Below, piece by piece: positions 50,985 through 63,341 of a stretch of DNA of 64,000 nt (positions within the stretch are counted from its first letter, which is position 1; each line of letters begins with the position of its first letter). Source of the stretch: Semisulcospira habei (taxonomy: Eukaryota > Mollusca > Gastropoda > Semisulcospiridae); assembly GCA_036245525.1 (NCBI GenBank), contig BTPG01000003.1, positions 136,774,640 through 136,838,639 on the forward strand. The letters are read 5' to 3'. The notes beneath the pieces were generated by a model. It did no database searches, was not told where the DNA came from, and saw nothing but the letters and a program-made list of their open reading frames with translations. The translations under genes and the position numbers were made by a program.

Positions 50985-53890
50985 TTGTAGTGTCCATCTC
51001 CATGCTGTCCTCAATTGAGCCGCCGTCTGGAGGCACACCCATAATCCTCTCGCTCCGCCTTTCTACCTCTTCAGGTCCAGTCAACATCCTGAGCATATAC
51101 GCACCTACACTCTGCTCCTCAGCTGAGATAAAGGATGAATTCTACGAAGAGCTTGAGACCACCATCAGAGAGATCCCAACCACAGAACACCTATTCCTAC
51201 TCGGCGATTTTAACGCCCGGATTGGAGCCGACCACAACTCCTGGCCCCGTTGCATTGGTCATTTTGGCATCGGCAAGCTCAACGAAAATGGACAGAGACT
51301 GCTAGGATTGTGTTTGTACCACGACCTGTGTATCTCAAATACGTGCTTCTCAACCAAACTCTGCCATCGAGTGTCCTGGCGACACCCCAGATCACGTCAC
51401 TGGCACCAGTTGGATCTCATCATTACCCGAAGACCGCTGCTGAACTGCGTTCTTCAGTACTACCCGCAGCTATCACAGCGCCGACTGTGACACTGACCAC
51501 TCACTGGTTGGGAGCAAGGTACGCCTCCATCCCAAGCGCATCCACAACTCCAAGCAGAAAGGTCGGCCACATATCAACACAACCCTGACATCTGTACCAG
51601 AAGTTTGCACACGTTTGCTAGTGCCACGGAAGAGGCCCTCAAGGACTGCCCATGAAACAACGCTGACGAGAGGTGGAGCCACATTCGTGACGCCATCTAC
51701 AATTCAGCCATGGCAACCTTTGGCAAGAGGGGGAAGAAAAAACCCAGACTGGTTCGAAGCAGGAATAACCGAACTTGAACCAGCTATCACAGCCAAACGT
51801 GCAGCACTGCTAGATTACAAGTGCGAACCTTCAATAAGGCACTAGAAAGGCCAGAAGTAATGCTCAGCGGATCGCCAGGAAATGCGCTAATGACTATTGG
51901 CTGAATCTGTGCCAGAGCATCCAGCTCTCCGCCGACTTTGGGAATATCCGCGCCATGTATGAGGGTATGAAAAAAGCATTTGGCCCCAGCACCATTAAGA
52001 TCATCCCCCTGAGGTCCACTACTGGAGACATCATTACAGACCGCGGCAAGCAGATGGAGAGATGGGCCGAGCACTACCAGCAGCTGTATTCGAGGGAGAA
52101 CGACGTCACTGACACTGCAATGGAGAGCACCACCCCGCTGTCCGTGATGGAAGAACTTGATACTCTACCCACTGTAGACGAACTCAGCAAGGCCATTGAC
52201 TCCTTAGCATGTGGTAAAGCTCCAGGCAATGACAGTATTCCCCCAGAGGTTCTCAAGGCTGGCAAAAAGAGTGTCCTCCATGAGCTCTTACTTTAGTGCT
52301 GGGAGGAGGGAACAGTCCCTCAGGACATGCGGGATGCCAAAATCATTACGCTCTACAAGAACAAAGGAGACCGCAGTGACTGTAGTAACTATCGAGGCAT
52401 CTCCCTGCTGAGCACTGTGGGGAAGGTCTTCGCCTGCGTGGTGCTGAACAGACTCCAAGTGTTGGCCGAACGCGTTTACCCAGAGGCGCAGTGCGGTTTC
52501 AGACCTCAGAGATCAACAGTCGACATGATCTTCTCATTAAGACAGCTGCAGGAGAAGTGCCGGGAGCAGAGACAGCCACTTTACATCGCCTTCATTGACC
52601 TGACTAATGCCTTCGACTTGGTCAGCAGAAGAGGTCTCTTCACCCTATTACACAGGATCGGATGTCCCCCCAAGCTTCTGAAGGTGGTCACATCCTTTCA
52701 TGACGAAATGAAAGGTACCGTACAGTATGATGGCTCATCCTCAGAACCCTCCCCGATCCGAAGCGGCGTGAAGCAAGGCTGCGTACTCGCCCCTACACTT
52801 TTCGGCATCTTCTTCTCCCTGCTGATGCGCCATGCCTTCAGTCAGCCAGAAGATGGCGTCTTCATCCACACTAGGAGTGAAGGCAGCCTCTTCAATCTTT
52901 CACGTCTGCGCACAAAGACCAAGGTGCGCAGGGTCCTGATCAGAGAGATGCTGTTTGCTGATGATGCTGCCCTGACTGCCCACACTGATGAAGCACTACA
53001 GCGTCTCGTCAGCAACTTCGCTCGCGCCACCGATGAGTTTGGGCTGACCATCAGCCTGACGAAGACAAACATCATGGGCCAGGATGTCAGCAGCACCCCT
53101 TGCATCTCTATAGGCGATCACACCCTCGAGGTAGTGGAGAACTTTACATACCTTGGCTCAACTATCTCCAATAACCTCTCTCTGGACAACGAACTGGACT
53201 CCAGAATCGGCAATGCATCAACAGCGATGGCTCGCCTGACCAAGAGAGTGTGGAACAACAGCTTGCATGATGAAAGTGTACCAGACCTGTGTGCTCAGCA
53301 TTCTTCTCTACAGCAGCGAGACGTGGAGTTTGTACACCCGTCAAGAGCGCAGACTTAACTCCTTCCATCTGCGCAGCCTGAGGAAAATCTTGGGCATCAC
53401 TTGGAAGGACCGTGTTCCAAACACTGAAGTGCTGGCCCAGGCAAACATTCCTAGCATGTACGCACTCCTTTCACAAAGGTGCCTACGCTGGCTCGGTCAT
53501 GTCTGCCGCATGCAGGATGGTCGGATTCCTAAGGACATCTTGTATGGTGAGCTCGCCTCCGGCACCAGACCAAGAGGCAGACCAGCGCTTCGATACAAAG
53601 ATGTCTGCAAGCGTGATCTGAAAGCTGGAAGCCTGAATCCCGCAGACTTAGAAGCCACCACCGCAGATCGTGCCAGCTGGCGGCTCGCAGTGAAGACCAG
53701 CATAAAGCTGAGCAAAGGAAGGAGAGAAAACCAGTGGGAGGAGAAGAGGCAGCCCAGACGAAACTGAGAAAGAAGAGCCAGTGCCCACACGCGGCAACAG
53801 TCACAGGCTTCACCTGTAGCAAATGCAACAGACACTGCCGCTCTCTCATTGGACTGATTAGTCACAGCAGGCACTGCAAATCTTAAAAAC
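50985..53890 (+). pseudogene. LINE ORF2 (endonuclease-RT-zinc finger), several lesions
   Basis: Plus-strand APE-type LINE. Endonuclease 50990-51490: ILSIYAPTL, LLGDFNARIGAD, HQLDLIITRR. It shifts frame into SDCDTDHSLVGSKV at about 51480. Linker 51955-52296 (LACGKAPGNDSIPPEVL) ends in an in-frame TAG at 52294, after which the same frame resumes as CWEEGTVPQDMRDAKIITL. RT 52327-53265: YRGISLLSTVGKV, FRPQRSTVDMIF, LFADDAAL with intact catalytic Asp pair. Frameshift near 53265 into LLYSSETWSLYTRQERRLN. After 53768 another frame carries the C-terminal Cys/His finger (FTCSKCNRHC, ISHSRHCKS-stop). Start truncated within the endonuclease. Non-functional as it stands. Confidence 0.85.
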
Positions 53891-53899
53891 GGACTGACC

Positions 53900-54830
53900 C
53901 AGCAAGCGCATATACTCCATTGTTTTCCGAGAGAGAAGGATGCCAACAAATCCTTACACATCAGGTCACGTAACATTTACCGGCGCGTGACTTAGATGCC
54001 GCCATTAATGAATTTGGGCAAAGAAGAAGAACTGACATGACACTTGTCTACGTTTATCAGAGGTAGCGAATCGACGGAGACAGCCAGTGTGGGAAAACAT
54101 ATCATCAAAGGAAGTACAGTATTGTACGCCGTAGACGCTAATGGATGGCTCCAAAGTGAATAATCGGAAATTTTTCCAAGAACCGTTCATTTGGTGGGAG
54201 AAGTGCGAGTTTCGACCTCCGTCGCAGATCTCCCAGAAATATGATAAACGTCTCATGAACAATTTTCCAATAATTTACTCCAGAACCATCCTCAAGTTTC
54301 CATAAATATATAATCACCCGCGTTAGCGGCCTTTCGTGCAGGAGTTGTTTCTTCGTACACGAGAGTAGTCTCTCACACGGCTGTTTGCTCAATGTCGCCT
54401 TCAGACACTGCCGCAAACAAGAACATAGCTGAAACTTTCATTCTACACAGTGTAGAAATGATTGCCTTTGGTTTGAGCGCTTCCCCGTGATATAAACGTG
54501 TACATTCCAAATTGTATCTTTGACTTTGTGGATTTATACAGTAGTCTATCTTTAATCATACTCTGCATACTTACATTCAACCCTATCACTGTCGATAAAC
54601 CGAAAGAACAGAAGGAAATAGAAGGAAGGAGAGAGAGGAGAATCAATGAATCTTTATTTTACAACGGTAAAGATATTAACACAGTCAGTGACTATGTCAT
54701 TTTTCGTACCTGCCGTTGCTACAACTACGACTAACTAAGTACAAAATATACATAAAACAGGGACATCAAAGCACGGCGATACAAGATATAATTATAGTCC
54801 ACTAAACACAAATACACGCACAAACGCACT
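53900..54830. other. No recognised feature
   Basis: No domain, splice-supported exon or repeat partner recognised; minus-strand frames of up to 92 codons lack motifs. Confidence 0.4.
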
Positions 54831-54838
54831 CGCGCGCG

Positions 54839-54846
54839 TCCACACA

Positions 54847-54932
<86 letters not shown>

Positions 54933-54937
54933 CACAT
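54839..54937. repeat. (CA)n microsatellite
   Basis: About 48 units, at the 3' side of the LINE that follows on the minus strand. Confidence 0.97.
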
Positions 54938-55019
54938 GATTGTTAGAATATACACGTACATTCGTGTGTCTACGTATAACTAGATATTGTTATTTGATTG
55001 ATATCAGGTATGTATAAAG

Positions 55020-57770
55020 ACTTGTCTTGAAACGAGATAATGTCGGAGTGGCTTTAACGTGATGTGGGAGTGGAACCCGCAAATGACAAAGTAGATTTAA
55101 ATATATCTATTCGGGGTTTTGGAACAATATAAAGACCCCTCATATTCCCATAGCAGGAGTCTGATTTGTTAAACAGCTCTGTTACATATTCTGGAGCGCT
55201 ATGGTTCCACACTTTAAACATCAGTACCAATTTGTTAAATTTAAGTGATTTTGAAGGGGTAGAAATCCAGCTTTACTGAGTTTTTCCTCGGTCGTCAAAT
55301 GCGGGTCCGGAAGAATTAATTTAGCCATTCTCCTATATAAAGAATTTAGTCTTTTTAAGTGTACATCACTGCAACAATCCCACACCGTCGATGCGTAGTT
55401 TATATGTGACATGATGTGTGCATTACTGAACAATTTTCTGGTTTCACTATCTGTGTAATACTTTAATTTCGATAACATAAAGACATTTCTAGAGAGCGTT
55501 TTACAGACATTGTCAATGTGCATCTGCCACCTCAGCTGATTATCAATTGTGACCCCCAGTAGACGATATTCGGCTACCTGTTCTATGATTTCGCTGCCGT
55601 GTGATAAATTAAGCTTTAATGGTTTCAACTGATGCTTTTGGCGTGTTGCAATAATCATAGATTTTGTTTTAGGAGGATGCAGAATCATAGCGTTGACTAT
55701 ATCATCGAGACTTTGTTGAAGGCCGTTTTCAACTACACTTACGTCTTTATTAGCTGTGTGGATTGAGGTATGATCGGCGAACATATCACACTGTGTTGCT
55801 TCGTAGGTGAGACTTAGAGGTAGGTCATTTATGTAAATACAAAATAAAAGAGGACGTAAAATTGACGCCTGCGGAACTCCGAGTTTAACATGTTTAGTAG
55901 AAGAGTAGGCTCCATTAGCAATTACTTTCTGTTTCCTGTTTTCGAGGTATAACGTAAACAACGAAAAAGCCATGTCGTTTCGAAAATAATGCTTAAGTTT
56001 GGAAATCAATATTGTATGGTTGACTAAGTCGAAAACCTTTTTAAAGTCAAGATAAATTACACTGTCAGCTGCGAATTACTCATTCATATTTGAAAGCCAT
56101 GTGTCTGTTAATCTGCTCAGAGCCGTATGACATGAGTGCCGAGGGCGACATCTTGACTGAGCTATGAGACGAATTCGTGATTCTAAGTAGTCAGACTGTG
56201 ACAGGTGTTTATGTATATGCCTTTCGAGGGGCTTAGATAATACTGACAGCAGAGAAATGGGTCTATAATTGTTAGGGTCAGTACGATCTTTTGATTTTGG
56301 CAGTGGAACGACTTTTGGGACTTTAAGGTCTGTATGGAATACATTTTTTGTAATACATAAGTTGTAAATATAAGTGAGGGTCTCAATGATGTATGGTACA
56401 GACAACTTTAATATTTGTGGGTTGATATCATCATGGCCGGAGGACTTTTTATTAGCTAGGTCACTAATTAGTTTGCCCACTTCGTGCACAGCAAGTATGG
56501 GGATACTAAATGGTGGAGTGCCAGTTGTTTTTCTGTTGCAGAAATTAACTAGGTAATCGGGGCATGTGTCTGCCTCTGTATCACGACTAGGAGTAGTTAT
56601 CAAATCCGCTACAGACAGAAAATGTTCGTTGAATGTGTCGGCGGAGAGATTACTGGGGATGGTTATAGACCTACTGCTATTGCCTCGGGTGATCGAATTC
56701 AGTACCCGCCACACTGCTGACACATCTTTGTTGTCCATGACAGTGTTGCGGATAAAGTCTCCCCTCGCGGCGCGCACCATTAACCTCATGGTTAGTTCGG
56801 GTTTAACGTCCACAGCACCGAGGTGATCATGGACGGCCCTGACGGGCGGGTTATGGGGGACAGGGAAATCTATTGCCTATGGAGTACGACCTGAACACTG
56901 ATCAACTCAGGCGCACTCCAACTTTGCCACTTTGATTTACCAGGACCTTTCAACGGACATGCTATTGAACAAATCCGTTTTCCCCCCTGGATTGTGAGTC
57001 CAGCTACCGGGGCCGGGACGGGATTCGAACCCACGAACCGGCGATTCCCTTCGCTCTCCTGCTCCGACGTTTAACCGCCTGAGCTATTTCGGACTCATCC
57101 ATTAACCTCACACGGTTTCGCTGCTTTTTAAATCCATCAAAGTTCTTTTCTCATTTTAGGGCATGCAATATTTCTTTTGTCAACCAAGGGGGAAGTATCT
57201 CACTCTTTATTCTTTTTGTTCTAATCGGCGCATATCTAGTACTCCAAGGAATAGTCTGTACCAAGTGGAGAGCGCAATATCTGGATCATCTGTGAGAAGA
57301 ACCTCGTCAAAAGGAGTGTTACTAAGATCGTGTAGAAACTCATTACGATTGAAATGACCTGTAGGTTGTTGTGGTATGACAATGTTTCTTTAATTTAGGG
57401 AGTTTTATAGACCAGCAACAAATCACGGGGCAGCGGTCACTAACACTAAGATCAAAGACACTAACAGCGGTCACCGCCTACGGCTTGTTTGTATAGACGT
57501 GGTCAATGAGCGTAGAGCTCGTGGCGGTAATTCTGGTGGGGGATTTAACTAGCTGTAAATAAAGAAGATGTACTTTCCCATGCGGGATGGGGTTTAATCA
57601 TGTCTATATTAAAGTCACCTAGATGAATGACGTCATTGTGTCCTTTACATACTTTGTTTAGGTTAGTTTTAAAATTGTCATACCACTCGTAGTGAGGGGC
57701 CCAAGGAACATGATTGTTCGCTGGAGGGTAGAGACTTGCCACTTTGTCCACTAATAAAGATAATTTAGAT
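55020..57770 (-). pseudogene. LINE (Jockey/CR1-like), near full ORF2, interrupted by a SINE
   Basis: Minus strand, 5' to 3': endonuclease end (57751-57545, HLGDFNIDMIKPHPAWE), linker (about 57250-56690, with VWRVLNSITRGN), RT fingers (NNYRPISLLSVLSKPLERH), an in-frame TAA at 56075, then YLDFKKVFDLVNHTIL and palm GVPQASILRPLLFCIYINDL. The catalytic block reads MFADHTSIHT, so the second active-site Asp is His. The C-terminal part VWNHSAPEYVTELFNKS and PKPRIDIFKSTLSFAGS runs to about 55060 after a frameshift at 55221. A SINE is inserted at 56789-57098. Same family as 44770-45990. Confidence 0.87.
56789..57098 (-). mobile_element. tRNA-derived SINE family B, complete, with target duplication
   Basis: 310-bp SINE inserted in the LINE in minus orientation. 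The 12-bp duplication CCATTAACCTCA flanks it at 56777-56788 and 57099-57110. Head on the minus strand: box A ATAGCTCAGGCGG, box B GGGTTCGAATCCC, both close to tRNA consensus, so the Pol III promoter looks intact. Body: ACCTGAGTTGATCAGTGTTC, shared with 37800-38050. 3' end: GACGTTAAACCCGAACTAAC, a LINE-like tail that probably recruits a partner reverse transcriptase (inference). Confidence 0.9.
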
Positions 57771-57774
57771 GATC

Positions 57775-58670
57775 ACCCTGCGCGTCAGAAACACGTTGTT
57801 AGATGTTTATGAGAAGGTCAGTGGTCGATTAAAATTGCCAATAACTGTAAGAGTGGCAGCACTGGGTTCCCATACCTACGCGTTAATAGTGCCAGCCCAC
57901 GCGCCGATGTTCCTGTTTTGTTTCTGTCATCACCTCTTAACCCGCCGGCGGTGTAATGGTATGCTGCATCCCTCCCATATAAAAAATCCGTGTTGTGAGG
58001 GCTCGAGGTATGAGTCTTTCTTGCAAGAAACGTTGAATACAATGGTTTTTCAACATAGGGCAAATGGGACACCCATAATGTAAATGTCAATACACACGTA
58101 TTGGTTTTTAGTTGTGTTTGCTGCTGATCTTACGAACATCAGAAGATTATTTTAGTCCAGGCCATCATATCTAAAACAGCACCGGATGATAGCACACGCG
58201 GCTATTCTAGACTCGTTTCGATGTACGTGTACATGTGTCGAGCCAGCGGAATAGTCCTCATACTCAGCGTCTGTATTATAAGTACATTTTCTTTGTATTT
58301 CTTTTTTCCCTGCAAAAGTGATATCTCGTGTCATGGTGTTGTTATAACTACGGCACATGTTAACTGCTGATCACAAATACAAAGAAACTTGTCCGCTAGA
58401 GTCAAACAACACAAAGAAACCGTGTCACAATGCTTTCTGTTTGTACGTCTGATTCAGTCTGAACTTGAATGACAATAACAAGAAATTTCCAACGATGTTA
58501 TGCTAGTTTTCGCTCACTTTTTCTCAATTACAATTGGTCGAATTAGACAGGTTTCTGTATGGAGTACACGCACGTCTGACTAAGTGAAAAAGTATGGAAA
58601 CCCACACTGATCATAATCGTATCTAAATAGACTAGTTGGTTTCTATTGCAGTGTTTGGTCGACACTCTAT
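57775..58670. other. No recognised feature
   Basis: Unique-looking sequence with no supported element. Confidence 0.4.
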
Positions 58671-58675
58671 GAAAG

Positions 58676-60995
58676 ATGAAACCAAGAAAATATCGACGTG
58701 TCCAAGCTCCTAATTTAAGCAGTCAACCAGCTTCATCTGTGGAAGTTATTGACTGGTCATTGTGTGCCTTGTGCCAAGAGACAACTAGCGCCGCGAAGGC
58801 ACTTCAGTGTCTGTCCAGCAAGAAAAGACGGTGCTGGCTACAAATAACTTGAGTTGCTGAGAATCTTGAAGGATTTGAAGAACTTGGATGCTGTCCTGTC
58901 AGTCAGCCTGAACCTTCTTAATTACCGCGATGAGTTTGAAGAAACATTCCAAAAACATTCTGCATCTTGGCACACATTATGCCGAACAAAGGTCAGCAGC
59001 ACAATTTTGCAGCGGAAAAGAAAGACAACAGAACCTTCTGCAAGTCCAGTGAACTAGGAAAGCAGTCAGCACATCCTCAGCACTATCAACACATGGCAAT
59101 GCAAAAGAGAAGAAACACTCCGGAAGGGTAACGCGATACAGGCTGTGTACTTGTTTTGTGATGGTCCCCCAGGCTCAGCCGGATTACATGAAGCATGGAC
59201 ATTAACATTGGATTTCAAGGTCCACAGTCATGCCCATCTACTCAATGACCGGCATCTGCTTTGAAAACTTGCTGACAACGAGATGGTCAGTGCCCTCTGA
59301 ATCCAAATATCACTTGAAGTGTCTCACAGCCTTCTACAGACGTTCTCCTACGACTTCACAGGAGGAACCTGAAGAGGACGATCGCTTTTGCAGAACTTGT
59401 GGCATACGTGGAGAGCTTCAGAGAGGATCCCGATAATGCACCAGTCTTCACAATACCCAACCTTTGTCGTCTGTATGCTTCTCGCTTGTATGGCCTTGGC
59501 CTGAAAGTTGCTCACATGGTACATTCTAAACGTTTAAGAGAAAAGCTTCTGGTAGCTGTACCAGATCTTTCATCTTACCAAGGTAAAGAGATCGTTCTTG
59601 TGTTTAACAGAGACCTGGGTGATGCCGTAAAGAAGGCTTGTACCCCGTGACTCTGAAGCCCTTGAGTTAGCCAGAGCAGCTGAAGTGGTGAGAAAGGAAA
59701 TATTCAGATATAAAGCTGCATTCAATGGAAGATTTGAGAAACAGTGCCAAGAGAGATCTGTGCCAGCATCCTTAACAGCTTTGGTCTGTTTTATTCTGGG
59801 TGGACCAGCGGCAGTTGAGCAGTCTGAACCTGTTGATTATTCTCAGAGACAAGCTGTTCTCACGATATCACAGCTTATTGCCTTCAACTGCCGGAGATTC
59901 TCGAGGAAAAAAACTTCCTTCCAACGTCACAACAAGGAGAGAGAAACACCACTGCCTCTGTATCTAAGTCTCAAAGTCCATGCATAGACAAGAAAGAAAG
60001 AGCTGGTCGATACACTGTCTTCTCTAGGGCTAGGAATTTCACACAAATGTGTGATGTCCATCTTATCACAGATTGCAAACTCTGTCATCAAACGATTCGA
60101 AATGGACGGTGTTGTTGTCCCTATAAATATGATGAAGGGCGTCTTCACAGCAGGTGTTGTGGACAACATTGACCATAATCCTAGCTCAACAACAGCGTCC
60201 GACTCTTTTTATGGCACTGGTATATCCTTGATTCAACACACAGTAACTGAGGGCCAAGAACATTCTGTGCCACTCTTTGACGGAGAACAGGACAACCAGG
60301 GCATCCCACAGCTCCCAGAAACTGAAGTACACCAATGTCCTACCTGTAGCTATTCCAGCTACAGAGCAGTTTGTACCCCAGTCACCTGGTCCTCATAAAC
60401 AAAATGTTCACACATGCTTAGAAAATGCTTCGGTCCACGACCAGGAAGCACTATCTTGGGCATTCTACCATGCCTCGCAACGATCATCTGCTGGAGATCC
60501 ACCTGCCATCATCAGACTTTTGCCGCTGTTACTAGAGAATGCCCATTTGACAGCACTGATCAAGCATGTCATGAACTTGATTAAAGAAGCCACAGAACAT
60601 TTGAATCCTTGACAAACATCTGTTCTCGCAATGGACCAGCCTCCGTATGCCCTCGCAAAGGGAATACATTGGTTTTGGCCAGACACCTACGGTGAACAAA
60701 AGTTTGTGATCATCATGGGAGACTGTTCACAGGATGTTTGAAATAAACAGTGGTGACCTCATGATTATTACAGGCATCTGTCGGGTGATCATAGCAGACA
60801 CTCGAAACGCTTATAAAATGCTCGTGCAAAAAGGAAAACATTTTGTGCGTCTGAACTCAAACAAGAACACACTGACTTATGTTTCAATGTTTGTGACTGA
60901 CTGGCACACTGCGGTTGTACATGTGTACATGGAAGGGGCGCTGAAGGGACACAGTTGCAGATGGCACTTAAGGCGTAATCAATGCAAAATGTGAG
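58676..60995 (+). pseudogene. N-terminal and central part of a Cys-rich multicopy protein, decayed
   Basis: ATG at 58676 opens MKPRKYRRVQAPNLSSQPAS then VIDWSLCALCQE, a Cys pair block at the N-terminus, and stops at 58852. Further blocks in shifting frames: NLEGFEELGC, FQKHSASWHTLCRTK, FAELVAYVESFREDPDNAPV, RRFSRKKTSFQ, SQIANSVIKRFEMDGVVVP, the signature DNIDHNPSSTTASDSFYGTG (about 60155-60215), DQEALSWAFYHASQRS, and after an in-frame TGA at 60610, MDQPPYALAKGIHWFWP then YGEQKFVIIMGD. I recall these blocks from large uncharacterised proteins with many copies in molluscs and corals. At least eight frame breaks. Function unknown; the C-terminal half of such a protein occurs at 24470-25590. Confidence 0.65.
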
Positions 60996-61179
60996 AAAGA
61001 GTTATTAGGAAATTAATGTCAATTTTTTTTATTATCTCAAAGGTTTTAAAGTCCAGTTTACGTTTGTACATGTGTGAAAAAAACTAACCAGACCACACCG
61101 TAAGGCAGAGACAACAAGCAAGCAATAAACCTGAAAGGGGTCATGTTGACCTAATTAATTACTGCTAAAGAAAATATTG

Positions 61180-61558
61180 TGAAATGCTGTTAATACTGAT
61201 CAGAAAGGAAACGTATTTCAACGGTCCAAAGCGCCACATTCACATTGTGCTTGATCACAGTTTTCTCAGTTACTGCTAAAATGATCAATCTGTAGTCGCG
61301 ATAAAATGGGCAGATGGTCATGACCTAATTAACTGTGACCCATCAGATATCACATCCGGCAAAATTCTGAAATGATGTTAATACTGATAAGAAAGGAAAC
61401 GTATTTCAACGGTCCAAAGCGCCACATTCACGTTGTGCTTGATCACAGTTTTTTCAGTTACTGCTAAAATGGTCAATCTGTAGTCGCGATAAAATGGGCA
61501 GATGGTCATGACCTAATTAACTGTGACCCATCTTTAAGTATCACATCCGGCAAAATTC
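61180..61558. repeat. Tandem duplication of about 188 bp
   Basis: Two copies of a unit containing TTAATACTGAT, CGTATTTCAACGGTCCAAAG, TGACCTAATTAACTGTGACC and CACATCCGGCAAAATTC. Flanking GTTGACCTAATTAAT at 61147 and 61687 suggests further degenerate copies. Confidence 0.88.
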
Positions 61559-61799
61559 GGACTGCATGATATATCATGAAGGTTCCTTTGCATGCATATT
61601 GAACTTCCATGCTGCTTTTGGTTCAAACCAGTTGTATGTACAATAGTTATGGTTAAGAACAAGAACAAAAGAGTTTATGGGTCAGGTTGACCTAATTAAT
61701 CGATCGCCGTGCCCATCTGAGAGCGCTGTCAATGTGTTTCTGACGCTAATATTGTTCGGAAAGGCACTGTTTACTTATATACCAAGTGGCATGTCTCTA

Positions 61800-62250
61800 C
61801 TATGAAGTGAACATTCGAGCTGTTTTATGAGCCTTGGGCCCCTCACTATCGAAGGTAGACGCCGGATTGCGGTAAAGAAACCCGACAAATGACGGTGAGC
61901 AGTACGGGCTCTTAACCTCAATCCACACACACTCTACTTCAGTTGTTTCTAAGTCTTTACGCCTACGGACTAAGTGGTCAATCACGAGAGTGATGAACGT
62001 ATACAGCAATGCTTGTTTGAGCATGGCAGGAGGAATCTCCAGTCTTCTCATGATACTAAAATTTTCACGGCATCATCACTGATAATTATTTGAATTTAGG
62101 CGTGACTCGGTAAGGCCGAAAATGTCAAACGGTTAAGGAACGCCGACAGGTCAGATACCTTATTATTAAGATGAAAAACGTTGAGGTGACAATCTCGTAA
62201 TTTGTGTACTTTTTGTTTGCTTCTGGCCATGAGCATTTCGCCAACAACTG
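61800..62250 (-). pseudogene. LINE endonuclease fragment (same family as 55020-57770)
   Basis: Minus strand: LNVFHLNNKVSDLSAFLN (62200-62130), then HLVRRRKDLETTEVECVWIE (61980-61910) and FVGFLYRNPAS. Start of the APE endonuclease, broken by stops and indels. Confidence 0.75.
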
Positions 62251-62842
62251 TATATTGTTTCACAATGAAAATAGCATCTGCAATAGCGGTGGTTGAGCAA
62301 ACGTCAATCAAAGATGGAAGGCCAATGTAAAGAGAAAACAAAACAAAGAAAACAATAAAGTATGAAGACAAAATGTGATAATCAAACGTTCAGGGGGAAG
62401 TATCGATGTCCGCTACCCTGAAGGAGCAATGTCAAAACTCCACGTCTGTTTAGTACTAACAGAACTTACGCCGCGGGGCACCCACAATAAAACGAATCGC
62501 TGTAAATAAAACAGTCCATCAGTTTCCACAGTAAAATTTCCTGCATTGATGTCTATAGTACGGCTTAATGAACGCCGATTTAGATGAGAACGCTTAAATA
62601 AAGCGTCTGACACGGAGGTGCTCAGTAGGTGAAAGCACTACATCAAAGCAGCATTTACTATAGACACTCGGTCTAGTCCGCAAAATATGTGAGAGAAGTC
62701 CAGAGGTCCGGGCAAGTCAGTCGTGTATCGACAGAAGCTATAGAGATTCACACTTTTATTATGCAGTACTAACGTGCTAATTTACACTCGTGAGAAACAC
62801 AGATGTAAGTGTAACCTGCATGAGGCATCTATCCTTACGAGC

Positions 62843-62890
62843 ACGTGCCGCCAACTGCAGGAGCTCATGAGGATCTATGTCTCTTGCATT
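62843..62890. repeat. Family C hairpin fragment
   Basis: GAGCTCATGAGGATCTATGT followed by CTCTTGCATTTGAG matches the right inner arm of family C. Confidence 0.55.
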
Positions 62891-62895
62891 TGAGG

Positions 62896-62899
62896 CTTG

Positions 62900-62941
<42 letters not shown>
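62896..62941. repeat. (GA)n microsatellite
   Basis: About 22 GA units, joining a family C fragment to a family A hairpin. Confidence 0.95.
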
Positions 62942-62945
<4 letters not shown>

Positions 62946-63032
62946 TCCGGCCGACCATGTCGGCCGCCGTTGGTCCGCGCACAGCCTTTCGCTGGTCAAC
63001 GGCGGCCAGATGACCTTTAGCGCATTGGGAAA
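62942..63032. repeat. Hairpin element, family A (copy 4)
   Basis: GGCCGCCGTTGGTCCGCG pairs with GGTCAACGGCGGCC; right end ATGACCTTTAGCGCATTGGG matches the copy at 18848-18962. The left outer arm is lost at the (GA)n tract. Confidence 0.7.
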
Positions 63033-63059
63033 CAGCTACTGAAATTCGCGAACTTCTGA

Positions 63060-63341
63060 TTATCTTTGATACTTACAGAGGATGTACTTGAGTTCATAAA
63101 TCCTGTCAATCATAAAATGCAGCGGCGTTGGTTCGATAACACAGCAGTTTACGCTGTATTGGCATGCACGTTAGTATTTCCCGTTGCCATCTTTCACCAT
63201 GTGACCTGACTTGAACGTCTTGTGTCTGCAGGCCGCTCTTGGGCTGCATGAGTGGCAACTACGGGCTATGGGGCGGGGGCACTTGCTGAGGCCCACAGAG
63301 TGCGGGTGCGGCGGGGTTCTCTGCCGCTACAAGCGGCGTGG
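63060..63341 (+). pseudogene. Second ISG12/IFI27-like copy, intron end plus broken exon
   Basis: Homologous to 2800-3070 over both intron (GAGGATGTA, TTTACGCTGTATTGGC, CCATCTTT) and exon. The acceptor TGTCTGCAG is kept. The exon part keeps GTGGCAACTACGGGCTATGG and GAGTGCGGGTGCGGCGGGG, but indels break the frame and a SINE fragment replaces it from 63342. Because intron sequence is shared, this arose by DNA duplication, not retroposition. Confidence 0.75.

Noticed and set aside
56789..57098. A genuine tRNA gene on the minus strand near 57090-57000
   Set aside because: Boxes A and B are good, but the acceptor stem does not close, a SINE body follows, and target duplications bracket the whole unit.
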